The translations under genes and the position numbers were made by a program. The notes below the pieces were generated by a model. That model was not told the DNA's origin. It made no database searches and saw nothing but the letters and a program-made list of their open reading frames with translations. A DNA stretch of 64,000 nt from assembly GCA_965153355.1 (NCBI GenBank), contig OZ231126.1:32364001-32428000 (forward strand). Reading direction: 5' to 3'. The stretch is from Flaccisagitta enflata. Taxonomy: Eukaryota > Chaetognatha > Sagittoidea > Aphragmophora. Shown here in pieces: positions 21,387 through 32,860 of the stretch (position 1 is its first letter; each line of letters begins with the position of its first letter).

Positions 21387-21786
21387 CTACTCGACTAAAA
21401 GAAAAGCCGCACTCTATGATGAATGAGAAAAAGAAATCATTTGAACATTTTTCTGTTGAACTGATTTTAAAGATTTTTAAATTTTCTTTCATTCTAGACC
21501 AATCCCAGATCTGTATCTCAAACGGTTTAGGAGCTAGAGCTTGTCAAAGTTATCTCCTAATTTGTAAAAATGCTCATTTTTCAATAGGATTGCAAACTGA
21601 TAATAGCAATGTTTTTACTCATCCTTATGCCATTTCTTAACGAATAAAGCTAGAATCGCTAGATTGGAGCTAAATGAAAGATCTTTTCAAGAGCTTTCTA
21701 TTGGTCTAAGATTTTAATTAATTATTTTGAAATTCAATATGACAATTTGCCTTTTAAAAGTGCGGCTTTTTTATTGATTCGAGTAG
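21387..21786 (+). mobile_element. Tc1/mariner-like MITE (400 bp) with TA target sites
   Basis: TIRs CTACTCGACTAAAAGAAAAG and, from the right, CTACTCGAATCAATAAAAAA run on to GCCGCACT. TA dinucleotides flank both ends (21385-21386 and 21787-21788). No transposase inside. Confidence 0.7.
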
Positions 21787-21867
21787 TATACTTCTTTATT
21801 GATCCTACACGAAATAAAAAAAAAATCTCTAAAAATCTCTAAAAATCGTAACTCCAAAAATATTTGT

Positions 21868-22180
21868 TCTAGAACATTCTGCTTGGCGCCGAATGAAAGA
21901 GAGTTATCAAATTTACTTACCCTATCAATTTCATTTGAAGCCCCATTCGATCGGTCAAGAGCCTCAACTTTCTCAAAAGAAATCACTATCATGCCCGTTA
22001 ATTGCATCTTCAGCGGTAACACACATTCATGAATTTCAAGCAACAATTATAAGAGCGAGCGAAGTGAGTGAGCGAGTCCATGAATGAAGATGAGAAAAGC
22101 GAGTGTAGTGAAACAGAAAACTACAGAACCAGTGAGCGGAGTGAGTGGTGCAAGCAAAGAAAAGCATCGAGCGACAGAGT
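21868..22180 (+). repeat. Exon-array-like segment and GAGCGAG minisatellite
   Basis: CATTCTGCTTGGCGCCGAAT to about 21990 matches intron sequence of the 15-19 kb array (e.g. 16449-16540). It is followed by GCGAGCGAAGTGAGTGAGCG-like short repeats. Confidence 0.5.
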
Positions 22181-22433
22181 TTCCCTTCCAAAAAGCGGAC
22201 ACGCGACTCTACACCATGCCGTGTCAGTCCGTCTGTAATTCTCCAAAATAAGTGAGATCAATAGTCATCTCATATAACATGGTAAATCATTATTCATGTC
22301 AATTTGACTCAGGGACCCATGGACTCACTGACGCCAGAAGGACCAGTCGGACAAAGCGACTAAAATTTGGAGAAAAAAAAATTGAAAAAAAAAAATGTGA
22401 GAAAAAAAAATGTCAAAAATATAGGTGAAACAT

Positions 22434-22814
22434 CTTTAGTCGCGTGCAATGCGACTCTTGACCCCGTTGGTGGATTGGTTGGTTGGTTGATCCCCATTTT
22501 ACTTTTTTAGCGTTTTGAGCTCACTGCTCCTGCCCGAATGTCCCAGTGACCCTCTCTAGCACTGCCCCTGCCGTATGTTTTTTCTAAGACTATTCAAATC
22601 CTTTTCTTTTTTCGGGTTTTCTCCCTTGGGTGATGCCTCAATTAGAGTAGATTCGGGTTGAAATGTCCGAAACCCAGCCCTCACCTAGCCCTAACATTCG
22701 CCCTAACCCTAACCCTAAGACCACCCCTAACCCCAACCTTAACCCTAACCCTACCCCTAACCCTAAATAAAAACCCGCTTAGAAAGTAGGGTAGCCGTGT
22801 ATCCGGCCTTGTTG
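22434..22814 (+). mobile_element. Family A element containing a telomere-like tract
   Basis: TTTAGTCGCGTGCAATGCGA at the left and GTAGCCGTGTATCCGGCC TTGTT at the right, with the GCTCCTGCCC block inside. A CCCTAA-type tract has been acquired at 22686-22767. Confidence 0.6.
22686..22767 (+). repeat. Interstitial CCCTAA-type (telomere-like) repeat
   Basis: About 13 imperfect CCCTAA units. TTAGGG is the usual animal telomere unit. Confidence 0.75.
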
Positions 22815-23213
22815 TCCTTATTGTTACCCCAACTGGGATCAATAGCTTCTCCTCCTCTACCCAGCAAGTCTTTCCCGAGCACACAGTCTCCGTCAGCCCA
22901 ACCAGCCGACATACCAACGGTAACAACCTCCTTTATAATTTCTACGTGCTTCGGCTCACTTTTGTTTTTGCAAGCGCGAATATTTACCAAATCCACCCGA
23001 GTCGCGTAACTGATTTCCCTCTTTCTCTTTGTTATATCCGCTTCACTCGCAGAATTAGGCCAATGTTTTCAGCCGAAACAATGATCCTATCAAGTTGCGC
23101 GGCAGGAAGGGAGCTCTGGCTCTGTCCGTTGGTTGGTTGGTTGGTCTGTATGTCTGTCTCTAACGCATTCGTTTGACGACCCACACGTCGCACCTTATTG
23201 GCCTACACTTATT

Positions 23214-23245
23214 GGGCAGCGGTCCCAAAGGGGACGAAGTCCTGT
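23214..23245 (+). mobile_element. Family B element, left part, split by the LINE
   Basis: GGGCAGCGGTCCCAAAGGGG then ACGAAGTCCTGT. The element resumes at 25495. Confidence 0.7.
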
Positions 23246-25494
23246 CGAGAGCTTGGGGGTTTCTGTTGGCTGCAGCTTGGTCCCATCCGAAGATGGGAGT
23301 CGACCCACAACGAAGATGCTGCAGTATCGGGTCGAAATTCGCTGACTTGATTCGCCACCTATCTGGCAAGCGGTTGTATCGCCCTCCTAACCAACCGGTG
23401 CAGTTTGGTGATCGTGTATTCTCTAAGCGACGGGCTATCGCACGAAAATTCAACAAGCAATTTTCTTCGGTTGCGGATCACCGCCATCATCCACTCACGC
23501 GTCGTGTTCTTCGTCGGATTCGCGCACGGAAGCTGAATCGGAGTTATATCCCTTTCAACGACAATGACACTATCGAAGCTATACAGCGTGCTAAGTCGTC
23601 ATCCGCCATCGGCCCTGATGGAATGTCTATGATCCACGTGAAAAACTTTGGTAGTCGAGCCATCTCTTTTCTAACCCACCTATTTAACCTCTCTGTCTCT
23701 ACCTCTGAAATTCCCTCTATCTGGAAGAAAGCCTTAATCGTCCCTGTTCCCAAACCTAATAAGCCCCCCCTTAACTCTAAATCTTACCGCCCTATCTCCC
23801 TCCTCTGCCCTGTCTCTAAAGTCCTCGAACGTCTTGTCCTTCCCCTCATTACCCCTTCTCTCTCCCCTGCCCCCACTCAACATGGCTTCCGCCCTTCCCA
23901 TTCTTGCATAACTGCTCTCCTCCCGACTGTCTCTCGTATCGCCAACGGCTTCAAGGAGCGGAAACCCCCGTTGCGCACCGCCACCGTCTGCATCGACATC
24001 AGCAAGGCCTTCGATGCAGTCAACCACACTCTTCTCCTCGACCAAATCTGCAACACCAACATCAACAACAACCTGTTGCACTGGCTAGCAACCTATCTTC
24101 GCGGTCGTCAGTGCCAAACTGTCTGGCAGGGAGTCTTCTCTCCTTGGCGAAATGTTAAAACCGGTGTGCCCCAAGGCTCCGTGCTGGGGCCCATTCTTTT
24201 CAACTTCTTCGTCAGCAATTGTCCTGTCAGCCAACCATCTTACGCCGACGACTTCTCAATCAGCCACTCTGCGGTTGAGGTGTCTGAATTGGAACGCCTC
24301 CTCCAGCGTGACGTTGACGCGATAGTAGCCTGGGCAAACTCTAAACTTCTTAGTCTGGAGCCATCTAAGTCTACTATCACATTCTTTACGCCGGATAAAG
24401 CGCGCGAAGCTAATTTGCACCCTCAGGTCTTAATGTCTGGCCAACCGATTCCCCTTAGCAAAAACCCTCGTCTACTCGGCGTTCGATTGGATCCTCACTT
24501 TTATTTTGGAGCGCATGTCAAAGACGTTGTCCAATCAGCACGGGGCAAGCTGCGGATTCTTAGATATATCGCCGGCTCCACCTGGGGATGCCAGAAGGAA
24601 ACTCTTGTCACAGCCTATAAGACCTACGTGGCGCCAGTCATCAATTACGCCTCAGCCATCTGGGCTCCTAATGCCAGCGCTTCCTCCTTCCTTGCCCTCC
24701 AACGCATCCAGAACCAAGCCCTGCGCATCGCCACTGGTTGCCATCGCATCACCTCTGTTGATCATCTCCACAACGGAGCGGCTATCATGCCTGTGTCTGA
24801 TCATCTGGAAATGCTCAATTCTCAGTTCCTAGTCAATGCCCTCAAGCCCTCTCATCCTTCGCACGCCGTCGTCACGGCGCCATATGGTCCACGCAGGATG
24901 AAGGCCACCCTTCATTCAAGTTACGCTTCTTCCATCGATCAGCACCTCGCTAATGGCACAATTGACCCTACACAATACAAGTCTATCCTTAAGAACATCC
25001 ACACGTCTTCTGTTGCTGCCTCAATCAACCGCCTTGACGTCAACCCCCGCCTCGGCTCTCGTCCTCCGCCTGTCTCTCCATCTGAGCGTAGGCTGACGAG
25101 AATTCAGCGCACTACTCTGTCACAACTTAGATCTGGTCACTGCCGGCTTGTTCAAGAGTATCGTGTACGTGTTGGGCAGTCCACCTCTGCCGTTTGCCCA
25201 GAATGTAAATTTTGACGCCATGCGGTGGCGCATATCTTCGACTGCGATGCTGCGCCAACCTCTCTATCGATTCGTGATCTTTGGCTCAACCCTGTCTCCG
25301 TCTGCAACTTCTTAACCTCACTCCCTTCTTTTTCCGTCCTCCATGATTTGGCGGCGCCGCCTCCTCCTCCTCCTCCTCCTCCACCTCCTCCTCTCCTTCC
25401 TCCTCCCCCTCGCCCCCACCGGAACCGCCTCCATGATCTATTTGTCGAAGTCTTCTACGCAGCTTTGCTGCCTGGGGCCACAACAACAACAACA
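23246..25494 (+). mobile_element. 5'-truncated non-LTR retrotransposon (LINE)
   Basis: Inserted into a Family B end with an exact 12-bp duplication, ACGAAGTCCTGT, at 23234-23245 and 25495-25506. The 3' end is CTGGGGCCACAACAACAACA, an AAC-type tail of only about five units. The 5' end begins within the endonuclease-RT linker, so the endonuclease is missing, as expected from incomplete reverse transcription. GC content and codon use are clearly higher in GC than the neighbouring AT-rich DNA. Confidence 0.85.
23254..25215 (+). pseudogene. LINE reverse transcriptase, truncated and broken near the C-terminus
   Basis: The open frame (an in-frame ATG lies just upstream at 23173, outside the element) covers the RT with all main blocks. 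These are the N-terminal linker (LSGKRLYRPPNQP), SSAIGPDGMS, KSYRPISLLCPVSKVLERL, QHGFRPSHSC, IDISKAFDAVNH (first catalytic Asp), GVPQGSVLGPILF, SYADDFSI (catalytic YADD) at about 24240, and RLLGVRLD. The C-terminal LRSGHCRLVQEY...VCPEC region is followed by a TGA at 25213. The expected continuation HAVAHIFDCD lies just after it in the same frame, so the protein lost its C-terminal zinc-knuckle-like end. It probably belongs to the Jockey/I group of LINEs; the exact clade is not decidable here. Confidence 0.8.
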
Positions 25495-25857
25495 ACGAAG
25501 TCCTGTTGAACACAGGGGACTTTCGTTCGTTCGTTCGTTCGTTCGTTTGTTCGTTTGTTTGTTTGTCTGTTCGTCTGTTTGTCCGTTCGTCCCCCCCAGG
25601 CCCTCTCAGGCCTGAAATCTGACCTCTCAGGCCTAAAATCGGACCTCTCAGGCCTGAAATCTGCCCTCTCAGGCCTGAAATCTGCCCTCTCAGGCCTGAA
25701 ATCTGTCCTCTCAGGCCTTAGATCTGCCCTCGCAGATTCAAGGCCTGAGGGGGTAGATTTTTGGCCTGAGAGGGCAGATTTTAGGCCTGAGAGGGCCTGG
25801 GGGGTCGGACGGACGGACGGACGAACGAACAAACGAAAGTCCCCTGTGTTCTAGAGA
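25495..25857 (+). mobile_element. Family B element, right part, highly palindromic
   Basis: CGAAGTCCTGTTGAACACAG, (GTTC)n, then 21-bp GGCCTGAAATCTGCCCTCTC repeats that reverse direction at about 25735. It ends (GGAC)n/(GAAC)n, AAAGTCCCCTGTGTTCTAGA. Together with 23214-23245 this is one element split by the LINE. Confidence 0.75.
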
Positions 25858-26225
25858 AAGAGAAAGAGAAAGAGAAAGAGACAGAGAGAGAGAGAGAGAG
25901 AGAGATGATGATGATGATGATTTTTATATACCACGAGACGAATGTAACACGTCTAAGGGCATCATGGCAGCATGTCAATCATTCCAGTAGTGAATAGATG
26001 TTTCTTCCTCGAGCAAGACAGACAGACAGACAGACACAGAAGAACGGGTAAACAGACAGTTTTGTATTGATGAAATCCGTGTTCGGGCTGCTTTTGTTTG
26101 GTTTCCTTTGGTATTGCGTGAGTCTTTGGATCTTTTGATTGATGTGTAGAAGTGTATGGCGGGAGGGGGAGACAGACAGGCAGACAATCAGTCAGGCAGA
26201 CACAGAATGGGCTCAGACACCAATC

Positions 26226-26274
<49 letters not shown>

Positions 26275-26282
26275 AAGAAAGA

Positions 26283-26351
<69 letters not shown>

Positions 26352-26380
26352 CAGAAGGGGAAAGAAAGAAAGAGGAACAG
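25858..26380. repeat. (GA)n, (GAAA)n and (GAT)n microsatellites
   Basis: (GAGAAA)/(GA)n at 25855-25905, (GAT)n at 25905-25922, and (GA)n blocks at 26226-26352. The sequence between is not recognised. Confidence 0.85.
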
Positions 26381-26565
26381 ACGGAGATGTGCGTCTTCCT
26401 GCATCAAGGTTTCCCCCTTGCCGTGCTTTAGACTTCGTCGTCAATTTTCCGCGACTTTCACCGGCTCAGGAGATCTTGACTGCTACAGGCTGACATCCGC
26501 GGATTTCAGCAACGAGACGGCGTTAAGTGTTGATGGCTTCCTCGAAACGTATCCGGAGTCGTCGT

Positions 26566-26568
26566 CAA

Positions 26569-26637
<69 letters not shown>

Positions 26638-26656
26638 AGTTGTTGTTGTTGTTGTT
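26566..26656 (+). repeat. (TTG)n microsatellite
   Basis: About 30 units with one interruption. Confidence 0.95.
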
Positions 26657-26907
26657 TCAATGTAGTAGTTCTTGCTCTTCTTTATCGATCGCGATTTGGT
26701 CGTCACCACGTTGTGTTTTCCGTTTGCCGCATCATCGTCGGGACATGAAACAAGAGGGAATGCCAGAACTTAAAGGCGGCAGCATCTGAATTGTCCACTT
26801 GTCCAACAAATACTAACTGCTTTTTCTCACCTTGGAGGAATCGTAGGCGGTCCATCGTAACGAGGATTCATCCATAGTAACATGACGCTGGTAGGTTCCT
26901 TTGTTAT

Positions 26908-26909
26908 CG

Positions 26910-26983
<74 letters not shown>

Positions 26984-27032
26984 ATGGTTGTTGTTGTTGT
27001 TGTTGTTGTTATGGTTGTTGTTGTTGTTGTTC
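26908..27032 (+). repeat. (TTG)n microsatellite
   Basis: About 40 units with ATGG interruptions. Confidence 0.95.
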
Positions 27033-27292
27033 TTTTGTTTTTGCGGTGGTCAGTGCTGTTGTTCTCCGCGAACGTGGCCACAAAGCATCGTCACCGCGTC
27101 GAGGACATGGAAAAGTGTGAGACGCAACTTTATGACGGTAGCATACAGCGTCGACCCATCCAACACATACAACTATCCTTTCCTCACCTTGGGAGAAACC
27201 CCTGGGGGCAGAAGATGAGCTTGCGTTGTTGTTGTTGTCGATGCGGTCGTTCTTCTTTGTTTTTGCGGGCGGCGTCGCTTGACTACAATTTT

Positions 27293-27612
<320 letters not shown>

Positions 27613-30480
27613 TCAAAATTCTGGCAGCGAAACATCTTTTAAAATTACATCTAAGACGGAAGCATTTTCTCTAATGTGTTTCACATGCGAGTAATCCTCC
27701 AGTAATTTTCCCATTAATGGAGACTGGACCTTCATGCTTTCTAGTCGCTTCTTTGCAAATTCTTTGAGATGGTCTTTGATTTTCCCAAATCCACTGCAAT
27801 CGTGGAGATCGTTAATTGACACATACGCTGGTGTTTTCAAGATAACACGCAACGCTTGATTCTGTATGAGTTGTAGCTTCTGCAAGTGGGTTTCTGCTGC
27901 GCTTATGATGCAAACACTGCAATATTCAAATATGGTACGGATTGTTGCTTTATAGAGAGCCCCCATTACATATGGATTTGGTATGGTTGACAATGCGGAT
28001 ACAGCTCTGAGCAAATTCAGTCGTTTGTATGCCTTTGCTGTAATTTTCTTGATTTGAGGCTCCCACGTTAATCTTGAATCATATTTAACTCCTAAGAAGT
28101 CAGCCTCATTGGAAAGGGGTATTTCTTCGTTAAATAGATTGACAGAGAGACCCTCTTCTTCTTCATCCTTGTGGCGTGGACACTTACTGAAGAGAATAAG
28201 CTTTGACTTTATTGGGCTTAGAGTCACGTACCACCTTCGGCACCATTGTTCAATTTTTGCCACCTCGCCCTGAATAACCCTTAAAGCATCATGAGCTTTT
28301 GATTGTGTAGCCCAGAGACCCACATCGTCTGCAAATTGTGAGCATGACATGCCTGCTAAGTCAAGTGAATCAGTCAGATCGTTTACGAATATTAGATAAA
28401 GTATTGGGGATAAGCATGAACCCTGCGGCGTTCCTGCTTTAAGCTCGACTACCGCTGACCAGATTCCATCAATGAAGACTTTCAAAGTGCGATTGTCGAG
28501 AAATGAGAACAAGATGTTTTTCATTTGACGGGAGAGCCCAATTTTGCCAATCTTATACTTTAGGCCGTTTTTCCAAACAGCATCAAACGCCGCCTTTACA
28601 TCTAGAAACAAGCCTATAGTACATTTTCTTTTCTTGAATCCGTTGTAGATTTCTTGTGTTAGGCGAAGAAGATGTTCTTGGGTAGACCTTCCCTTCACAA
28701 ACCCGGCTTGATTTGGGTTAATGAATTTTAGAGCGTCTAGTTCCTTCAACAGATAGGCATATATGAATCTCTCATAGATTTTTCCTAAGCAAGACAACAA
28801 TGAAATCGGGCGGTAATTGCATGACTGTGTCTTATCTCTCCCGGGTTTTGGTAAAATGCGCACTTTTGCCTCTTTCCATACTTTCGGAAAAATGTTGCTT
28901 GCTAGACATTGGTTAATAATGTTGCAGAATATTTGTTTTGATTTCTTCGAGCACAACTTCATAAGATCATAGCTAATTCCATCTTCCCCTGGTGATGAAT
29001 TTGTTTTCGTTTCACTGAGTAATCTTTCAAATTGCGGAATGTAGATTTTTCCCAATGAATTTGAATCAGTCTGTCGAGGCTCATTACAGATTTCATCGTC
29101 GACTTTCTTCTTAAATGCCGCATCAAAATGGGGGCTTTCAGGTGTTTGGTGCACTGAGTGTAAATATCGGGCAAACTCGTCACATTTTTCTTTCTTATTA
29201 CCAGTCAGCTCGCCATCTGGTTTTGTAAGAGGCGCCTCTGGTTCTTCGAAACTTTTATTCTTGTTCTTGTAATTGTTAAAAGCTTTCCACATATCATATG
29301 TACTACTTGAATTGCATATCTTTTCACACAGTTTTTGCTTTTCCCGCTCATCAAACTCCTTGATTTGGTTTTGAATGCGGTGATTGAGTCTATTGATTAT
29401 TTTGCTTAAGACCTTTTGGCTGATTACACTTGTTGCCTTTTTCCTGCTCTTTGACACAGTTTTTCTCAGTTGAATATTTTGTCGAATTTCCAAAGGAAGG
29501 ATTCTCTTGTATTTGCAAATGACTGTCCTTGTGCATAAATTCTTTGCCTCGGTAATTAGATTATTCAAATTACTTATGTTTTCATCTATACTGGCAGATG
29601 TAACAAAGTTTTCCAGCTTCGTGTCCACGCATTGTGCCCATAAAGCCAAATTTGTCTTTGTTTTTTGTATTGGCTTAACACGGAATGTCAGATTGGTAAC
29701 CACAGGCAGATGATCAGACCCAACGTCATCTCCAACGTAACAAGACTCAACAAGACGACTCCCAGCTTCATCAGCCATGACCATGTCTAGGATATTAGCT
29801 TGGCCAGTGGAACTACTGTAGTAAGTGGGCGAGTGCAAGTGGAAGTAAATAAGGTTCTCATGATTCACCGCTTGCAAAAACTTGATCCCAAATTCATTTG
29901 TTGTTCGAGAGCCAAAGGATGTGTGTGGACAATTAAAGTCACCAACTAGGAATCCTCCCACTGACTTGCCATTGAATGAAACATTTTTAAAATGTGAAAA
30001 GATGCATTGGGGGAAGTGATTTTTCGGATGATTATAAACACAAACAAGCTTGATTGGGCAGATACCTTGATCAGGAGGGAGAAGAATTACCGAAATTGCT
30101 TCAAACGGTTTTCCAGATGTTGAAATTGGGACTCTTAGACATGACCACTTTTTCGGTATGATTAGGGCGACCCCGCCAGCAGTTGCCATTTCTGTATTGT
30201 ATTCTTTGTCACATCTTAACATGGTGAAATCTGCTATTTCTCCTATTTCTGTATCTTTCTTCAGTCGAGTGTCAGAAAGAGCTAAAACACAATTTTTCCC
30301 TTGTTCATTTAAGAATCTCCTTATTTCTGCTTCTCGTGATCTGAATCCATTTACATTGAGGGATATAACCTTTACTTTGTCATTGAATGTTTTCCTCTTG
30401 GCTTGTCCTATTTGGTAAAGATGACCAGACGATTGGCGACCTTTTCTCTGCCGCGATCTTGTCCCAGACTGTTGGAGCAC
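27613..30480 (-). CDS. LINE ORF2, APE endonuclease plus reverse transcriptase
   Basis: 955 codons, uninterrupted. Its role is to nick target DNA and reverse-transcribe the element RNA at the nick. The endonuclease (about residues 35-270) shows SLNVNGFRS, LALSDTRL (Asp where Glu is usual), VGDFNCPH and the catalytic VGSDHLPV at about 255. The reverse transcriptase shows YRPISLLSCLGKIYERF, QAGFVKGRSTQEHLL, FLDVKAAFDAVW (about 630), GTPQGSCLSPILY (about 684) and SQFADDVGLW (about 718; FADD form of the catalytic box), then KSKLILF and FLGVKYDSRLTW. No RNase H is seen. Stop TGA at 27613-27615 lies directly before the AAC tail. The Asp for Glu change in the endonuclease is the one odd residue. Confidence 0.9.
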   Translation of the reverse strand: MLQQSGTRSRQRKGRQSSGHLYQIGQAKRKTFNDKVKVISLNVNGFRSREAEIRRFLNEQGKNCVLALSDTRLKKDTEIGEIADFTMLRCDKEYNTEMATAGGVALIIPKKWSCLRVPISTSGKPFEAISVILLPPDQGICPIKLVCVYNHPKNHFPQCIFSHFKNVSFNGKSVGGFLVGDFNCPHTSFGSRTTNEFGIKFLQAVNHENLIYFHLHSPTYYSSSTGQANILDMVMADEAGSRLVESCYVGDDVGSDHLPVVTNLTFRVKPIQKTKTNLALWAQCVDTKLENFVTSASIDENISNLNNLITEAKNLCTRTVICKYKRILPLEIRQNIQLRKTVSKSRKKATSVISQKVLSKIINRLNHRIQNQIKEFDEREKQKLCEKICNSSSTYDMWKAFNNYKNKNKSFEEPEAPLTKPDGELTGNKKEKCDEFARYLHSVHQTPESPHFDAAFKKKVDDEICNEPRQTDSNSLGKIYIPQFERLLSETKTNSSPGEDGISYDLMKLCSKKSKQIFCNIINQCLASNIFPKVWKEAKVRILPKPGRDKTQSCNYRPISLLSCLGKIYERFIYAYLLKELDALKFINPNQAGFVKGRSTQEHLLRLTQEIYNGFKKRKCTIGLFLDVKAAFDAVWKNGLKYKIGKIGLSRQMKNILFSFLDNRTLKVFIDGIWSAVVELKAGTPQGSCLSPILYLIFVNDLTDSLDLAGMSCSQFADDVGLWATQSKAHDALRVIQGEVAKIEQWCRRWYVTLSPIKSKLILFSKCPRHKDEEEEGLSVNLFNEEIPLSNEADFLGVKYDSRLTWEPQIKKITAKAYKRLNLLRAVSALSTIPNPYVMGALYKATIRTIFEYCSVCIISAAETHLQKLQLIQNQALRVILKTPAYVSINDLHDCSGFGKIKDHLKEFAKKRLESMKVQSPLMGKLLEDYSHVKHIRENASVLDVILKDVSLPEF

Positions 30481-30812
30481 GATGATTCTGCAGGGAGAGA
30501 GCGTCGACGCAGGTTCGAGCTAAATCTCGACTGTCGCTTTCCTTTAGGGGCTCGCCCGTCGCAATCATTTCCTTCAAAGCCCCAACCAGCATTTGGATGC
30601 ACAGAGAGAGCGCCTCTACTAGTGATTCCTTCTCAATCTGAGAGGTGGCTTGCATGGTATTCGATTTCATGGGCGGAAATTCACTTGGAAACAATTCCTC
30701 TTGCTGCTTCTGCTGCTGCTGCTGCTGTTGGTCTTGACGTTGAATGCGCGATTGTTGCGGTGGATGTATAATTTGATCCGGTGGAAGTGGACGCGGATGC
30801 TGCAATTGTTGC

Positions 30813-30847
<35 letters not shown>

Positions 30848-32401
30848 CTGCTGCTGCCGGCGCTTTTCCTTCTCCACCCGTACTGCTTCTTTAAAGGCAG
30901 GGCAGCCTCTATAGGTTGCCACATGGCAGGCGCCACAGTTGCTGCAGAGGGGATTTCCTTCTTTTGGGCAATCTTTCACTCTGTGATCGCCACTACAACG
31001 AACACATTTTTGCTTTGGAGCGGTACATTCCCAGAAGTGGTGATTGAACGATTGACAGCGATAGCATTGTATTATTTCAGGGTCAGGCTGGTACTCCACG
31101 ATCTTAGTGAAACGCTGGCAATACATGACCAGACCATCTCTTATAAGCCTGTCTTTCTGCTCCTTGGAGGAGAAATTAACTTTGACAATCGTCGATTTTT
31201 CCTGACTCCCTTTAACATTGAACCTCTCCACTGACTTAGGATGCAGATCATTATCAACCAGATGCTGTTGTATTTCCGCTTCTGTAATTGATTTTGGCAT
31301 GCCGAGTATAAGAACCGGCTGATCAATGGATTTCTCTTGAGGCAACATCGGCGTTATTTTTCCATGGACGGCGTGGACAGGCCACTCCTGGCGTAGGATG
31401 CTGTAGTCGCGTGGAGATGCGCCTACTACGCTGATATCGCCAGACTGCATTACTCGAATTTCCCGGATTGACGCCTCCGGCTTCAAGGACTGGAGAATCG
31501 TCGCCAATTCCTTTGGATTCTTCTTGACGTTGGTTGGGATGCTATTTTTCAGTGTAAGCGGCATGATATTATAGGAAACCTTTTCCCCACCATCGTCGCG
31601 GCTTTCACAAACACTACCACCCACAAATCCAACTCCACCTCCGCTTTCACCGCCACTCCCTTCACCGCCACTCCCTTCACCGCCACTTCCTCTGCTGCAG
31701 CCACCGCCGCCCCCACCTCCTCCATTGCAGTCACCGCATCCGACAGCGCACTCATTGCTGCTGTTGCTACTGTTGTGGTTGACGTCATCTTTGGCGTTCT
31801 TGTTGTTTTTATTGGCGCTTTTGTTTTTGTTGTTTTTTCCTTTGGCGTTGTTCTTGGCTTTGTCGTCATTGTCGTCTTCCTCGTCATCATTGGCGCTTTT
31901 ATTCGTGTTGCTTTTTCCTTTAGCTTTGTTTTTGACTTCGCTGTCGCTTGTTTCATCATCGCTGTCTTCCTCGTCATCCTTTGCTTGATCACCTCTGATT
32001 TCCTTTGCGATTATTTCGATGATATCGAGAAGAGCCAAATTTGCGAAATCCGGGGCTTTTTTGCTTTTTCCCCCTTTCTGCCATTGAACATTGATTTTAC
32101 CGGTCGAGTACAATTCCAGATGAGCCCCTTGGAAGCCCGTCACGGTTGTTAGATCGAATTGCCTCCCGTTGTTTATGTCTTTTTTTGTCACACCCATTCC
32201 TTCGAGAGAATTACTTACAGCATCAACTGCCTTTGGGTCGACATACAGACCAATTGGCGCATTTTCCGACTTGTCGATGTTCCATTGGTAGACAAAGATT
32301 GATCCTTTGGCAAATTTGTTAACGCCTTTTATAAACTGCTTTGCACTTTCCTCCTCAATTTGATTCTCTTTTATCTCCGGAGGCTTGCGTTGAGGCGCCA
32401 T
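30380..32401 (-). CDS. LINE ORF1, gag-like nucleic-acid-binding protein
   Basis: 673 codons. The N-terminal third is a folded-looking region. It is followed by an acidic/Asn-rich low-complexity stretch (DDEEDSDDE, KNNAKGK) and a Gly-rich stretch. Next is a region resembling the RNA-binding part of Jockey-group ORF1p, then three zinc knuckles at roughly residues 445-498: CYRCQSFNHHFWEC (C-X2-C-X4-H-X4-C), CVRCSGDHRVKDC (C-X2-C-X3-H-X4-C) and CSNCGACHVATYRGC (C-X2-C-X3-H-X6-C). This triple set is a hallmark of Jockey/I-group LINE ORF1 proteins, which coat the element RNA. A poly-Gln tract follows. The 3' end overlaps ORF2 by about 100 bases. Confidence 0.85.
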
Positions 32402-32644
32402 TTTCTACAATTTTGCGTTTCCGTGTATGCGAGTTATCAGTTTTACGCGTAAATTCTTTGAATCGACGGCTCTCAGCGAAAAAGATAGTTTATTCGAGAT
32501 GGCTTGGCGTCAGACGTGCGTCAGCTTTACTAAGAATGAGCATTTACAAGAAATAAAACCAAAGAAGAAGGAAAAAGAGTGAAAACAATAAAATTGACTC
32601 TCGTTATTATTGCAGGATGCGTCTATACGGTAGCAGCACAATCT

Positions 32645-32726
<82 letters not shown>

Positions 32727-32734
32727 AGATAGCT

Positions 32735-32800
<66 letters not shown>

Positions 32801-32860
32801 GGAGAGACGAAATGGAGAGACGAGACAGAGAGACGAGACAGAGAGACAGAGAACACCAAG
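32645..32860 (+). repeat. (GA)n microsatellite
   Basis: Two long (GA)n blocks separated by CCAGATAGCTC, followed by GAGAC variants. Confidence 0.95.

Larger units (their letters stand above)
26480..27290 (-). other. GC-rich exon-like islands between (GTT)n arrays
   Basis: Several short coding-like segments occur on the minus strand. One contains TPPAKTKKNDRIDNNNNASS and ends FSQ with donor CAAG|GTGAGG at 27187. A 57-bp segment, 26887-26831, lies between ACCTACCAG and AAG|GTGAGA and contains MDESSLRWTAYDSSK with ATG in a good context. A third (about 26740-26650) reads DDDAANGKHNVVTTKSRS. A fourth (about 26570-26480) reads DDDSGYVSRKPSTLNAVSLL and ends in TAG. Phases do not join simply between all of them, so I do not assemble a gene. 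They could be pieces of one host gene disrupted or bordered by the LINE at 27293. Confidence 0.3.
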
